NCBI GenBank assembly: GCA_905178155.1
Contig: CAJINV010000001.1
Coordinates: forward strand, 672,637-736,636
Direction of reading: 5' to 3'
Length of the DNA: 64,000 nt
Source: Amoebophrya sp. A120
Lineage: Eukaryota; Sar; Dinophyceae; Syndiniales; Amoebophryaceae
Position numbers and translations under genes: made by a program. Below are positions 1 through 11,037 of this stretch, piece by piece (position 1 is the stretch's first letter; every line of letters starts with the position of its first letter). The notes under the pieces are model-generated. The model saw only the letters and a list, made by a program, of their open reading frames with translations, searched no databases and had not been told where the DNA came from.

Positions 1-270
1 CCCGCGGCGGCCCGCAGGCTCCTGCGATAAGCTTTGAATGCGAATCCGGAAGCCCCCGATGACCCAGATATCTTCCTGGCCAGGGGGCCAGTTTCTCATG
101 CAGGGGGCTTGAAGAAGAAGGAGTGGGACTGTAATCAAAAATAAATAGCGCCAAAGCGCGGCCCGCGGGGCCGCGCTTTCGCCGCGCGGCTGGTTAGGCT
201 TTCGCGCTGGTTAGAATTTCGCGCACGCTTTTGGTTACCAATATCGCCCTCCGGGCGCGACCTTCATACG
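1..270. other. Window start, no gene seen; GC-rich inverted-repeat stretch
   Basis: No coding frame is supported here. Positions 150-240 are strongly GC-rich and palindromic (gcgcggcccgcggggccgcg core at about 158-177), with a loosely repeated ggttag...ttcgcgc motif. The stretch lies directly upstream of introner sequence and may be an insertion inside that element or the end of an upstream intron; I cannot decide. Confidence 0.4.
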
Positions 271-427
271 CACTCCTCATGAGAAGCTGCGTTTTTGTAT
301 AAAACAAAAGAGACTACCACTACGACTTTTGTCGGTCATGCAATACAAACAGACTTCACAGGAATCCGTTAGGCGGCCAGCATTACAAGTTCCAACTTTC
401 CAGACCCAGACAGATTTGCAATGCATA
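271..427 (+). mobile_element. Introner, family A, 3' part
   Basis: The stretch matches the internal and right-terminal sequence of complete family A elements (gagaagctgcgtttttg, tcatgcaatacaaacag, then ccagacccagac...gcata). The right target duplication would be TCGGC at 428-432. No left end is visible, so the element is truncated, interrupted or starts before the window. Confidence 0.7.
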
Positions 428-432
428 TCGGC

Positions 433-2366
433 GATGCCAGCGCACCTTGCACGCGGCCGAGGCGACCTGCCGCCGGGACAAGTGCAACTTGTCGGGAGAG
501 CGCACGGTTTTTCACGACGGGGCAGTGGACGAGAAGTATCGGTCCCTCTTGTTGCAGCTGCACGCCCGGGAAAAGGCGAGAGCCGCGGACGCGGAACTAC
601 CCTCAGGTGGCTCGACTTGTAGTGGCTCTACTCATGCGCATGCGGGTAGTTGTTCAACATCGTTTACCTCTACTGGTTCAGACTCGACTGCTCCGAGAAG
701 TAAACACCCAACAAGTCCGGCATTGCAACTCGGTCCCCGTGCCGCAGTGTTTCTTCCGGCTCTCGGGACTGCAATACCGTCGAACTTTCGGCAGCATACA
801 GCGACTAGCGTTGATGGAGTGCTGGCGACAACCGCTTCCGTATCTACTTCGAGAAGTTCAAGTTCTTCCGAAACAGGAGAAGGCGCGCATCAAGCGTCTC
901 TCGATAAAACACGACCTCCAACCTTTTCGTTATCTGCGGACGCCGCAAGTGATCATACAACTACTCATCCAATCCAGAACGCCACCTCATTGTCCTTCCC
1001 CCCGAACATCAACGCGGTGAACCAAAATTCCCGTTCCTTTCTCGCCGCCGCACTGCAGGCGCAGAAGACCGTGGTGGAGCAAGAGATGGCGCGGCTGGAG
1101 GAACTGTTGCAAAAGGAAGAGCAGCTCAAAAAGCTCGAGCAGGAGCAGGATCTGTTGCAGCGGTTCAGGACCTGCTTCGCGTCCTGCCAGGCCGAAGTGG
1201 AGCGGGACAAACTGACGCTTTGTCGGAAAGCGGACAACGCCATCACTATTTCGGAAGTCCGTGAGGTGGATACATACCTTTTCGACGAGGAGGGAAGGAC
1301 TACAAGCGAGGAGAAGGCCAGGGCACGAAGTACTAGTAGTACCTCGACCACCAGTAGTGGATTGTACAACAGTAAAAAGTACAATTATCTTTTCCACAGC
1401 AACCACAACGAACCACCACATCAGCAAAACAACCCGGAGGTAGTGAACTCCGACCCGTTTGCCCAGCGCTTTCTGCTCACCTCCTACCCGGAGCAGCTCC
1501 TACGCGGCTGGAAGGTGCCGCACCTGAACTGGAACTTGTTCCGGGGGAAGGCTTTTGTGACGGCGGAACAGGCGGACTTCTTGACCGCGTTTCTTTCCAG
1601 CCCGGTGCGCACGGTCGGTGGTAACTACAACAACTCCCCGTATGGTCATTTTCCTGGAAGCACAACAACATCATCGCCCCCGTCGGCCACGATAATTCCG
1701 AAGTGCATGCTCCACGCAAAGCTGCCGCGGTCCGACATGTCCCAAACGGCGTCGACCTTTTTCCTGGACATGATTGCGACTTTCTACTACGGGCCGTACA
1801 CCCGGTGGAGGCACAAGTGGGATCAGTGGAGGGAAGAGCAGCGGAGAAAGCAGGAGCAGTCCTCGTGTAATTTAATATCACAGATAAATCCGCACCACCA
1901 CCACTGTTCTGGACGAGCAACAGAGACTTGTTCCGGAGATGAAGAGGCCCAAGATGTTGATCTTCATACTGGTGGAATTTCGGCTTTTACACGACGGTTT
2001 CGGGTCTTACACAACATCTCTGTCCGCGCCGGCTCCACCGCCCTGCGATCCATTGTGCCGGAAACTACAACCGGCGCGGCCATTTGTCTGCTTAAAACCG
2101 TATTTGCGAACACATTAGAGCTGGCACAGCCGCGCGAGATGTGGAGGAAGGTGCGCCAGTCGCTTGCGCAGACGGGGGGTGGAAGTGGGAGCAAAGATTG
2201 CGCCGACCATCTTGGTCCAGGGAAGAACGTGCTGCCCGTTTTTGAGGAGAACTGTCACTCGTTCACCAACACCTTTCATCGGGGGAGGCGAAGATTGGAA
2301 AGAAGATTCACGGAGCAATTGATTCCGGGAAAAGAAGAAAAGACAAAGCGCGTTGTACTTACGTAG
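433..2366 (+). CDS. Hypothetical protein, 3' exon, central coiled coil
   Basis: A 640-codon open frame follows the introner end, so this is probably a downstream exon and the true start lies upstream. It opens with a Cys-containing stretch (CRRDKCNLSGERTVFHDG), then a Ser/Thr-rich linker. A charged heptad-like coiled coil follows (EQEMARLEELLQKEEQLKK region, nt about 1070-1170), then an Asn/Ser-rich linker. The C-terminal half has aromatic-rich segments (SYPEQLLRGWKVPHLNW, FYYGPYTRWRHKWDQW) that look folded. I do not recognise the family. The stop lies at 2364-2366 inside a ttacgtag context, so a further exon cannot be excluded. Coding is supported by length, GC bias and lack of interruption. 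Confidence 0.6.
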
Positions 2367-2934
2367 ATGGTTGATTCCTCAGAAGATATTCATATTTGAT
2401 CTTGATGTAGTTTCTACAAACGTTTCGGTTATTGACAATAGCCAGAAAGTGGTGCGTGTGTCTAGGTTGTACTGCATGCTCAAATGAACGAAATCGTAGT
2501 GGCTACTACGGTACATGAAATGAGTCGAATTATAATTATGTTGAAAAACGACAACGAGAATAAAGGAACATGCAAAACGCACCTGTAAAAGCTCTTCCCG
2601 ACTCTATTCTCTACTTCTCGCAGTAGTGCAATCAAAGAAACCGATTCATCTTGCAAGTGGATATTATCGGCGAACTCAAAATTCCCCGCTCGTGTACTGG
2701 TTCGCCGGAATCGGTTCACGTCACGTTGCACTTCTTGTTTTCTACTGGTGTGGTCCCTGACTCAGGTTGTGGCATATTGGTGCTGCCATTCGTGTGCGTA
2801 TTGTCGGGTTCTTTCCACTCATCGCAAAGGCGACGCTGATAAGGATTTATCATCGATCTTCTCTTCATCCTTGTCCGTCGTGGCGCGATTGGATCTGCAG
2901 AGTTTCACACTTCATTACAGTTTCTCAACACAGG
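2367..2934. other. Intergenic spacer, nothing recognised
   Basis: AT-richer than the flanking exons, with only short frames on either strand. It presumably holds the 3' UTR of the upstream gene and the promoter/5' UTR of the next. No element with paired termini was seen. Confidence 0.6.
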
Positions 2935-5900
2935 ATGGATCTCCACGAGGCGCACGTGAAACTGGAACAGTTGGACTTCCGGGGTATCTCGGTCCTCGTT
3001 CAAAACCTGCAGAGAAGCGCAAATCTGCACTCGAGCAGCAAGGTGCGGGTGGCCAAGCGGTTGAAGCGGTGCTTGCACTTACTTTTGAACGAGGAGCCCT
3101 CCGTCCGTGGGGTGCTACTCGCGAGCAGCGTGCGAGAGAGTAAACAAGAAAATGACCACACCGCGGAGCAGCAGCCGGAGCCGCACGTCGCGACGTCGAG
3201 TCCAGTGAAAGAAAAACCGCTCGCACTCGCTGGAGCAGAGTCCCCCGTCGTTTTGGATCATGTGCAGCTTCCTGATAGTACAACAAATACCAAACACGAA
3301 CCCGAGCAGGACGAGACGCCGACCAGTGGCGCTTTGCTGCAGCACTTTTCTCCGCCGGGACGGGCGGGAAAGGGAGAGCAGAACTTCGTAGCACCTCCCG
3401 GGATCGTGAAAGTAGTAGATTCTGCCCCTGCGGTCGACGTGGACCTCCAAATACCCGTTGTACCACTCTTTTCTTCTTCTACTTCATCGTCTTCTGAGGG
3501 GGTGGCAACCACAGGGGAACACGGAGCCGTGGTACAAATCAACATGCCCCCGGCCCCGGCCCCCGCGTTCGTGGGAGTAGAGAATGACGAAGACGAAGAC
3601 CAAGAACCCAAATCGGTTCTGGACGTGTTCGATCTGTGGGAGCCCATTCTGAATTTCGCGGTGGAGTGGCCGCGCGGGTGGGGCAAGCTATCGTGCGTGT
3701 GTCGGAAGTGGCGCAAGTTGCTGAACTCACCGGTCGCCTGGGAGGGCCACCATGTGCAGCTGGCGAAGCGGGATATTGTGGGGATTTGGCCCCCGATCTG
3801 CCACTTGGCCGCGGTGTGGGCCAGCGCCAAAAGCATTCGCCTACCGGACCGCCTCGCGGCCGAAAGCGAGGATATCCTGTTGCGCGGGTTCGAGCGGAAA
3901 GAGGTAGTGCCACTCACGCGCGTGAAAGCCGCGCGCAGAGCCGCAAGAGCGAAGCGCAGAAAACTACAGGAGAAAGAACAACAACTTGCAGCGGCTGCAA
4001 TGGGAGAAGCATCTTCAGCTGTGGCTCTGGCTTCTACTACTGCTGGTGTTGAAGACCGTGCGCCGGGTGCTGCTATTTTAGGAACCGACGACCATCCTGA
4101 TCCTCCGCAACAGCAACCGTCGAAAATAATGACTTCTGTAGATATAATGATTCGCACCGAAACGTCAGCGTCCAACACTGCTGAGCTGCCCGGCACCACT
4201 ACAAGGCAGACAATCACCAGCGGGACGAGTGCGCAATTGCAGCATCAACATGTTGGCCCCGCGCTACTGCCTGGAACAAGCACAACTTCTAGACCTACGC
4301 CAGTGCAGCTACCACCTCTCGGGCACTACAAAGATAATTTGACGAATAACGAAAGTATCTTCCAGTGGGACAGCAGTGTGTATCTGGAAGATAACAGTCG
4401 ACCGCCTTCGCCTAGCAATCTGCTGCTGCCCGGCGGGGGAAGAAGAGGAGGGCAGCTGTCGCACTTGCTTTTGCAAGAAGATGACAAAGATGAACCTCTC
4501 TCGGATGAAAGTGGTGTAACGGGTCCTCGTGCGGGAGATGATCGTCAGTACCCCAACGGTGCTCCTGCTGGTGCTGAAAGTAATCTTTCAAGTAGTTATC
4601 GCGACAACGAGTTAGTGTTCGAGCTCCACGCTCTACGACAGATTTTTGAACACCGCTTGAACGCGCAGAGTAATCCGAAGGACCAGACTACTTCTCTAGA
4701 AAAAACTGCGTCGCGGCGCCCGCGGAGAAGGAGCTCGCTGTATTTGGAGGGCGACGTTATGTCCGACGCAGAGCAAATGCTGGAAAGAGACGACTTCGCG
4801 AGCACCTTTGGGAGCGGGTTGGACACTAGCTTTACGAAGACTCAGTTGAGTTTTCCCAAGCTCCAAGAGGTTTTTGACCACGTAGTGTTGGATTATCTGT
4901 GCATCGACGCCTCCACTCTCGCGTACGACACAAGTGGGCTTATGTCGCTCGAACTTGGAAATTTATCCGGACGCGGCTCTTCTACTGTGGCTGGCGGTAG
5001 CTTTTTGACAGCAGGGGATTTTTTGTCACATAATGCGCAACAGGAAAGACAGAGAATCCCCTCCGACCGGCCGCCACTCACTGCGCGAGTGCTAACAGTG
5101 CACAGTTGCGAAATGCAGGCAATGGACGACGCGGCTGGCACACCACAACATGGTAGTTCAGCTTCGAGGACACCCGCTCATACAAATCATCTTCAACAAC
5201 AAGCACCTACTACAAGTTCGACCGGTAATATTCTTCTGCACGTCGGCGCGCCGTCTTTGAACACCGGGGAAGGAACGCCAGCAGTGTCTGAGATGAAACA
5301 CACTGAACAGCCGGAGCAGCAGACCACGACCTTTTCGAGTCTTTTGTTTCAGAAAATGATGGCCGCCTCGGAGCAACCGGACCAGCGCGCGCGACTCCTT
5401 CTGCCCATCGAGCTGCGGAATCAGCTGCCGCTCCTCACGGGCTCCTGGTACGATTTTAAGAATCACGAGCAAAGCGTCGACGTGCCGTCGCCCCGCCGGT
5501 GCACGGCGCTGCGGACGCCGGAAAGCTCCAAGGGCTTCGGTGTGCTCGTCGGTGCGCAGTGCCTTCGGCGCCGCCTGCAGGCGGAAGTGCGGTACGGAAC
5601 AAATTGGGCAGTAGCTGGTGCAAACGAAGCAGGAGAGGAGGCCGCGCTCGCGTCATCACACTCGGATCATCAAGGGGCCACTACCAAAACTCGGAAAGTA
5701 AAACCTTTTCAAGTCGCCTTCGCGGAGTTCCGCCGGTTCCGGTTGTTCCTGGAGCACTGGTCAGACGGGTGCCGCCTGGACATCGGCGTCACGCAGGTCG
5801 CACCCCAGGAGCAAAGGACAAAAATTCGGTTTGCGGAGGACCTACTCGGCTGCTGGATCGTGGAAGCCACCGGCTTGCTCGTTGGCTCCCACCCGGGCGT

Positions 5901-6120
5901 ACGGCTGCGCTCGCCCTCGTGGAACGCAGGCTTTCTACGGCAGGGGGACGTGCTCGAGTGCCGGATCTACAAGGAGTCCGGGGATCTGGAGCTCTGGGTC
6001 AACGGGGTGCGGCGGGGCGTGTGGCAGGCCAAAATTCGCAAGTCGCCGCATCTCTACCCGGTGGTGGACCTGTTCGAGCACCAGGGGGAGAGGTTGCGGG
6101 TGGTATTGTTGCAAGAGTGA
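2935..6120 (+). CDS. F-box-like and SPRY/B30.2-like domain protein
   Basis: Intronless frame of about 1061 aa from ATG 2935 (MDLHEAHVKLEQLDF). The frame is open back to 2767, but that extension looks untranslated. Near residues 226-275 is an F-box-like segment (LWEPILNFAVEW, then LSCVCRKWRKLLNSPVAWEG), with the Cys-x-x-Trp and Pro-x-x-Trp spacing typical of F-boxes. A long Ser/Gln/acidic low-complexity middle follows. Residues about 920-1060 match a SPRY fold: FAEDLLGCWIVEATGLLVG, RSPSWNAGFLRQGDVLEC, LELWVNGVRRGVW, LYPVVDLFEHQGERLRVV. F-box proteins recruit substrates to SCF ubiquitin ligases through SKP1, and SPRY domains bind peptides, so a substrate adaptor is a reasonable inference. No introns and no introners, unlike its downstream neighbours. 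Confidence 0.75.
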   Translation: MDLHEAHVKLEQLDFRGISVLVQNLQRSANLHSSSKVRVAKRLKRCLHLLLNEEPSVRGVLLASSVRESKQENDHTAEQQPEPHVATSSPVKEKPLALAGAESPVVLDHVQLPDSTTNTKHEPEQDETPTSGALLQHFSPPGRAGKGEQNFVAPPGIVKVVDSAPAVDVDLQIPVVPLFSSSTSSSSEGVATTGEHGAVVQINMPPAPAPAFVGVENDEDEDQEPKSVLDVFDLWEPILNFAVEWPRGWGKLSCVCRKWRKLLNSPVAWEGHHVQLAKRDIVGIWPPICHLAAVWASAKSIRLPDRLAAESEDILLRGFERKEVVPLTRVKAARRAARAKRRKLQEKEQQLAAAAMGEASSAVALASTTAGVEDRAPGAAILGTDDHPDPPQQQPSKIMTSVDIMIRTETSASNTAELPGTTTRQTITSGTSAQLQHQHVGPALLPGTSTTSRPTPVQLPPLGHYKDNLTNNESIFQWDSSVYLEDNSRPPSPSNLLLPGGGRRGGQLSHLLLQEDDKDEPLSDESGVTGPRAGDDRQYPNGAPAGAESNLSSSYRDNELVFELHALRQIFEHRLNAQSNPKDQTTSLEKTASRRPRRRSSLYLEGDVMSDAEQMLERDDFASTFGSGLDTSFTKTQLSFPKLQEVFDHVVLDYLCIDASTLAYDTSGLMSLELGNLSGRGSSTVAGGSFLTAGDFLSHNAQQERQRIPSDRPPLTARVLTVHSCEMQAMDDAAGTPQHGSSASRTPAHTNHLQQQAPTTSSTGNILLHVGAPSLNTGEGTPAVSEMKHTEQPEQQTTTFSSLLFQKMMAASEQPDQRARLLLPIELRNQLPLLTGSWYDFKNHEQSVDVPSPRRCTALRTPESSKGFGVLVGAQCLRRRLQAEVRYGTNWAVAGANEAGEEAALASSHSDHQGATTKTRKVKPFQVAFAEFRRFRLFLEHWSDGCRLDIGVTQVAPQEQRTKIRFAEDLLGCWIVEATGLLVGSHPGVRLRSPSWNAGFLRQGDVLECRIYKESGDLELWVNGVRRGVWQAKIRKSPHLYPVVDLFEHQGERLRVVLLQE

Positions 6121-6721
6121 TGTTGAATAAGAGTACACTCGGCTGCTCGCAGTTCTAATTCTGAAAGTATCCTACATGCTGACTCCTCGAAAGCTTGCAT
6201 AATGTAGTACGGAAAGATATAATAGCGATCGATCTTACTTCGACGACGTTTCAAATGAATTGATGAAAATTCAAAATTGAAAAGACTCACTCCGACTTCC
6301 AGCACAGTGTTGCTGCTCTGCTGGTTCGATCTGCGATTCGAGTGTAACTCGTGCAGTTTCGTGCTTGAGTACACCATTGCCCCCAGATCGTGTTTCCGAT
6401 TCGTTTTTGTTGTCGTTGTCTCAATTGCTTCGCTCCGTGTGTAATCAACGCTGTAGGGTGGCGCAGTCGTTTCGTTTCCTGTCGTCTTTCATCGCCATCG
6501 CTTCTCGCCGAGAGAAATTCTATCGCCTAGCATGTGCAAAAATCGGAACTTCTTTGTTTTCCTCGTCGTGTCATGTTGGTGTAGCTAAACATGCGCGCCA
6601 CAACATCGTCGTCGTCGTCGTCGTCGTCGTTGTGCTAAAAAAGATACTTCCCCCATACTATTAAAGGCGGGGCAACATCAATACTTTACTAGTTGAAAAA
6701 TAGACCCCACTGCTCTCAGAA
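6121..6721. other. Intergenic spacer with a (gtc)n microsatellite
   Basis: AT-rich spacer with no credible gene. A short trinucleotide repeat of gtc units lies at about 6605-6635, just before the next gene. Confidence 0.6.
6605..6635. repeat. (gtc)n microsatellite
   Basis: About nine consecutive gtc/gtt units in the spacer upstream of the gene starting at 6722. Confidence 0.8.
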
Positions 6722-9700
6722 ATGGTTTCCTCTTCCCTGAGTGTGACCGGCGGCCCGGCTCCGGTCCGGGGAGCAGCTGGATCCTCGTTTCACTCACCGC
6801 AGCAGCAGATGCAAAAATCCTGGAGCAGCACCAGTGTATTCGACGAGACGCATTTGAGGAGTTCTTCGACCATGGAAGGCCAGCATACAACCAGCCGATT
6901 TTCGGCGGGGTCCACCTTACCAAGCTTAAGCCTGAGTCCGCGAACCACCCGGATCGCCACCTCCTTCCACACCGATTCCACCGGGTTCCGACTGCCCACG
7001 CTGTCCTCGATGGAGCTAACGACCACGACCGGGGGTAAAAGACGACACCAAAGGTCCAGTTCCACCCATTCGCACTGGACCTCGGAAAACTCCGGCTTCA
7101 TAGCCGGGCTGCCGCAGTCTCGACACGGCACGAGACCCGGAAAGCGGGGAGGCGCGCAAGGGGGGTCGCCGCAAGAAGCACACCGGTTGGAAATCGCCAG
7201 CCTGAAAAACCAGTTTGAGAAGTATAATTGTGTGGCTGCTATCAGATCTACGTATAGAAGTTTTGCTGTTCTTGTCAACGTAAAAGCATGGCTGCTCTGT
7301 TTTATCCTTTTTTGATCAGACGTTGGATCGTGTTGCACCAGCATCCTCACTGTATACATAGACAAATAAACACGACAGCAACGTGAAATGGATTGCAAAC
7401 ACCACGGAGCGGTTGCTCGGCCACGACGACCACCAAGACCACCACGGCGGGAGCCCCGACCACAAAGGCGGCGATGCCGGCCACGGCGCGATCTCGAAAT
7501 CGCAGGAGTTTCTGAACCTCCGCGGTCAGTTTGGCAGCATGCGGGAGCGGCTGGAGTACTTCCGATTCCATAAGGCGTTGGAACCAAAACTCGCCCCCAT
7601 GAAGGAGAACTTTCTCTGCCCCTCGCAGTATTTGAAGGCGAAGGAGAAGTCCCCGCGGAGCAACGCCGTTCTGAAGAACACGAAGCCGGTATTGCAATGA
7701 AAAATGCCCCCACCCCCGAACTTGGGAGAATTTGTATTGCAAACCTTTCCAAATGAAACGTTCGCCGTCTTGCATCTATCAGCATCACAGGTTTCCAATC
7801 GTGAATAGCAAAACTTTGTATCGCCAGAGACTCCAGCAAGAGCGGCGCTTGTCATGCAAGCGATGCGATACACGCCTAGACTCTGCATCAGAAAGAATCG
7901 TACTCCTTTCATGCATGACAAAAAAATTTCATTTGGAAACTTCGCATCACAAATTTTTGCAATTTTAGGAGTGGGGGTCACTTTTCACTGCAATAGCCGG
8001 ACGTGATTCTCAGCTACAAAAAGGAGAACCGGGTGACGAAATACTTGGAGCAGGGCCAACTGTGGGAGGAAAAAATCAAGGTGCGGACAAAGTGGAAGTT
8101 ATCCACAGTAAAATTCCCGTACACGACGTACAAATGCGGTTTCTGCATGACAAAACTGGGCTTCGTCGATCCTAGTGTAGCATGGCAAGTGTTCTTACAC
8201 TCCAAATTGGTGAATAAATTTGTGATGCATCTTGTACAGACATGTACGGGGAATTTGTATTGCATAGAAGCGGCAGAAGCACCGGCAGTTCCGGCTGGAT
8301 ACCCTGTACTCGCTGCGGAAAAAGCAAATGCACTACCCGATCCTATCAAATGCAAATATGTCTGGGTTCGGAAACTTGTATTGCTGAGTTGTGAATAGGG
8401 AATTATCTGTAATGCAAAGTCAAGCATGAGACATATTTGCGCTGCTTAGTGTAAGTGTTGCACTTTCCGCATGACAGGGTCGCTTCTTCTTCTTGGACAC
8501 GCACCACAAACTCTTCAGTTATGCCAAACAAGCATGACAAACCTTGCATCCTTCCAGACTCAGACATATTTGCAGTTGATAGATCCTCGGCAGCACCCAC
8601 TTGATGCGCACGTTGGACGTGGACGCATGGGAACTGCAGGGTCTCTCCCCGGACGAGTCCGCGGACGAAATGCTGCGCCGGATCCTGGTTGGGGTGGTGT
8701 TGTACAAATTCACGCAGAATTGCGACGAGATCCTCCAGAACTCGGAGAACGAAACCTTTCTCACGCAGTTCCGGTCCACCATGAAGGAGAAGCGGCGGCA
8801 GCGGCTGCTGGAGGAGGACCCGGACGCGCTCGGGGGGCAGGGACTGCGCTATCAAGATGAAAAATCCCCCCTCGTCCGCAAACGGACATTTGTGTAGCAT
8901 GATTTGTTATCACAAATCGCGTTGTCATGCTAGAAGGGAAGTAGAGATGCGGACAACTCTAGAAGTACCTACTGGCAGGGCGGGAAAGCCTTGCGTCTTC
9001 AGCATGACAGGAAGCTGCAACTACAAGCACGAAGCAGGATAACAAGTTGCCTGAAAACGAGGCGGCATCTGCGTCGCTTGGCCTTCTAGCAATACAAACT
9101 ACGACTTGTGTACGCGAGTCCAGCAGCACAAACTTCCTCTTCGATATGGGGAGGGGGGACTTTTCCTCACAATATGCGCCCGCCCGGAGAATCCTCGACA
9201 GACGAGGAGAAGCACAGTGCGGCGGACCTTATCAAATGCAGATATGTAGTCTGGGTCTGGAAACTTGTGATGCAAGGAAGGGAACCTCAGGGAGCGCACT
9301 GCAATGCGCTGCCACGCATGACAAGTTTTTCCTTGGTTCTGAGTTGCGTCCTGCGCATGAGAAACTGCGTTTTTGCATGACAGGCAAGAGGAGCAGCTCA
9401 TTGCGGCCGTGCAATACAACAGAGCTGAGCCATGCCAAGCTAGCATGACAAACCTCCCAATCTTCCAGACCCAGACATATTTGCATTTGATAGAGCTGGC
9501 GGTGCGGCAGAAGAACAAGCTGCGGTATCTGCGGTTCAAGATGGCGCTGCGGATCGCCGTATCAAATGTAAAAATGTCTGGGTCTGGAAAAGTGTAGACT
9601 TGTCATGCAGATTTTCCATGAGCCATGAGGTCTGGAATGCGGGACTTAGCGTGACAGACTCTGCGAGGTCTCTGCCATGCCTACCCTGCATGAGAAACTC

Positions 9701-11037
9701 CCTTCTAAGTTGGTCAAAAGTGTACAGCTCTTGGCACTCATGCAACACAGATTTTTGCATGCTTCAGATTTACCATGACAAGTTGCAATCTTCCAGACCC
9801 AGACATTTTTGCATTTGATACGCCGTGCGCACCTACCGGCGGATACGGAAGGCCCGGATTCTGTACTCCACCATGCAGACCTTCGCGAGTAAAATGCTGC
9901 ACTGGAACACGATCTTGGCGTTCCAGGGGTTCAACAAGAAAACCCGGTTAATCCAGCGGTTCTGGCGCGACTGCCGGATCGACATCAAAGCCAAACTGAA
10001 GCTGTACCTGCAAAAGGCGAACAAATTCGAAATGCGGCACCACCGTCGCGTGTTCATCGACCGGCACGGCGGCGCGGTCAGTCCCCCCAGTCAGGCGCAG
10101 CTGCGGGCACTGTTGATTCCGGAAAAGGACCGATTTTTGTTTATCACCATGGAACTGCGGGCGAGAAGGTAGTGAAAAGAAATCAAGTAGCTTGTTGTTT
10201 TCAGCAAACAAGTTCCCTGTCGATGTTGTATTTATTAACCCTGTCATCCGGGATGACAATGTTCAATTTCTATGATCAATCTTCACAGTATGGGATGATC
10301 CCATACTGTGAAGATTGATCATCGAAAATTGATTGCTCCCAACATGGTTTCACTGTCCTGCCCCTGGGGGTTTATTGCTTGTTTAGACTGGTGGCTGTTT
10401 TGCCATCGCAAGCAAAGGGGAAAAAGCGACCGCGCTGGCCATCTTACACACAGCTAGGTGAAGAGACAACAAGAATCAGTCTAGTACTAACTTACTCGCA
10501 CGACCGAAATGTAATCAAACTATCGCTGGACCACATCATTACAAGTTCAACAGGTACCTGTCCCTGACCGGTCTGGCGGAGTACCGTCGCGATTGGCGTG
10601 ACTACGAGGAGCAGGTGGAGAAGTGGCGGCAAGCGCGGTACGCCGCGAAGCTGATGGGCAGCGAGGTCGGGGCGATGCCGTTTCCACCACCGTATCCGAT
10701 CTCCTATCCGACGGAGAAGGAAATGCCAGACGTGGTGGAGCGGTACATGAACATTTTTATGCACCGCGCGCTGAAGCGGCTCGGCGACTTTACCGAGGAG
10801 GAGAAGCCGCAGCTGTTTCTCCGCTACACGAAGGAACTCGCGGAGCGCAAGCCCGAGATGCTCGCGGATGACGATGCGGGGGACGGGGTTGACGGCGTGA
10901 ATGAAGTTTCGCTGGAAACGCTGTTTCTCGTGCGTCTCCGGCTGGACGAAGCACCCGTGATTCCGGACTTGCCCGTCGCGCCGAATCAGGAGGTCAAGAA
11001 GGTGAAATACATGACACGCGGGACGGAAGCCTGGTAA
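6722..11037 (+). CDS. Hypothetical basic, Arg/Trp-rich protein, 9 exons, 6 introners
   Basis: Exons: 6722-7221, 7379-7689, 8001-8099, 8272-8343, 8587-8849, 9180-9229, 9498-9559, 9826-10168, 10554-11037. These sum to 2184 nt, encoding 727 aa. Introns 7222-7378 and 10169-10553 are GT-AG; the other six are introners whose removal with one 5-bp duplication keeps the frame. The N-terminus is Ser/Thr-rich. From exon 2 onward the protein is helical and very basic, with IQ-like segments (LIQRFWRDCRIDIKAKLK; AVRTYRRIRKARILYSTMQ) and a Trp/Tyr-rich C-terminal helix (RRDWRDYEEQVEKWRQARY). The IQ-like pattern suggests calmodulin binding or a cytoskeletal/axonemal role, but I do not recognise the family. 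The start is the first ATG of the open exon. Confidence 0.7.
7690..7995 (+). mobile_element. Introner, family B (306 bp)
   Basis: Terminal inverted repeats are TATTGCAATGAAAAATGCCC and the reverse at the right end, ending CTGCAATA. The target duplication is GCCGG (7685-7689 and 7996-8000). Excision joins codons K-P-D-V-I in frame in the 6722-11037 gene. It is closely related to the element at 33497-33804. Confidence 0.88.
8100..8266 (+). mobile_element. Introner, family H (167 bp)
   Basis: Starts TATCCACAGTAAAATTCCCG and ends CGGGGAATTTGTATTGCATA. The target duplication is GAAGT/GAAGC (one mismatch). Excision keeps the frame (K-W-K-W-Q-K-H-R). Same family as 23874-24060. Confidence 0.82.
8344..8581 (+). 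mobile_element. Introner, family A (238 bp)
   Basis: Family A ends (TATCAAATG, then gtctgggttcggaa; right end cagactcagacatattt...TTGATA). The target duplication is GATCC on both sides. Excision joins Y-P-I-L-G-S in frame. Confidence 0.88.
8850..9174 (+). mobile_element. Introner, family C (325 bp)
   Basis: Left end TATCAAGATGAAAAATCCCC, right end ggggaggggggacttttcc...CAATA. The target duplication is TGCGC. Excision joins G-L-R-P-P-G-E-S in frame. Confidence 0.87.
9230..9492 (+). mobile_element. Introner, family A (263 bp)
   Basis: TATCAAATGCAGATATG start and catatttgcatttgata end. The target duplication is GACCT/GAGCT (one mismatch). Excision joins A-D-L-A-V-R-Q-K in frame. Confidence 0.86.
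9560..9820 (+). mobile_element. Introner, family A (261 bp)
   Basis: TATCAAATGTAAAAATGTCT start with the inverted copy at the right end. The target duplication is CGCCG, exact. Excision joins R-I-A-V-R-T-Y-R in frame. Confidence 0.9.
10263..10332. repeat. Long hairpin inside a GT-AG intron
   Basis: Near-perfect inverted repeat: arms of about 32 bp (core TGATCAATCTTCACAGTATG and its complement) around a 3-nt centre. It lies in intron 10169-10553. A smaller perfect palindrome (tgtcatccgggatgaca) lies just upstream at about 10242-10258. Confidence 0.85.

Noticed and set aside
6790-7839. 349-codon reverse-strand frame
   Set aside because: It crosses a GT-AG intron and an introner of the + strand gene, which splices cleanly in frame.
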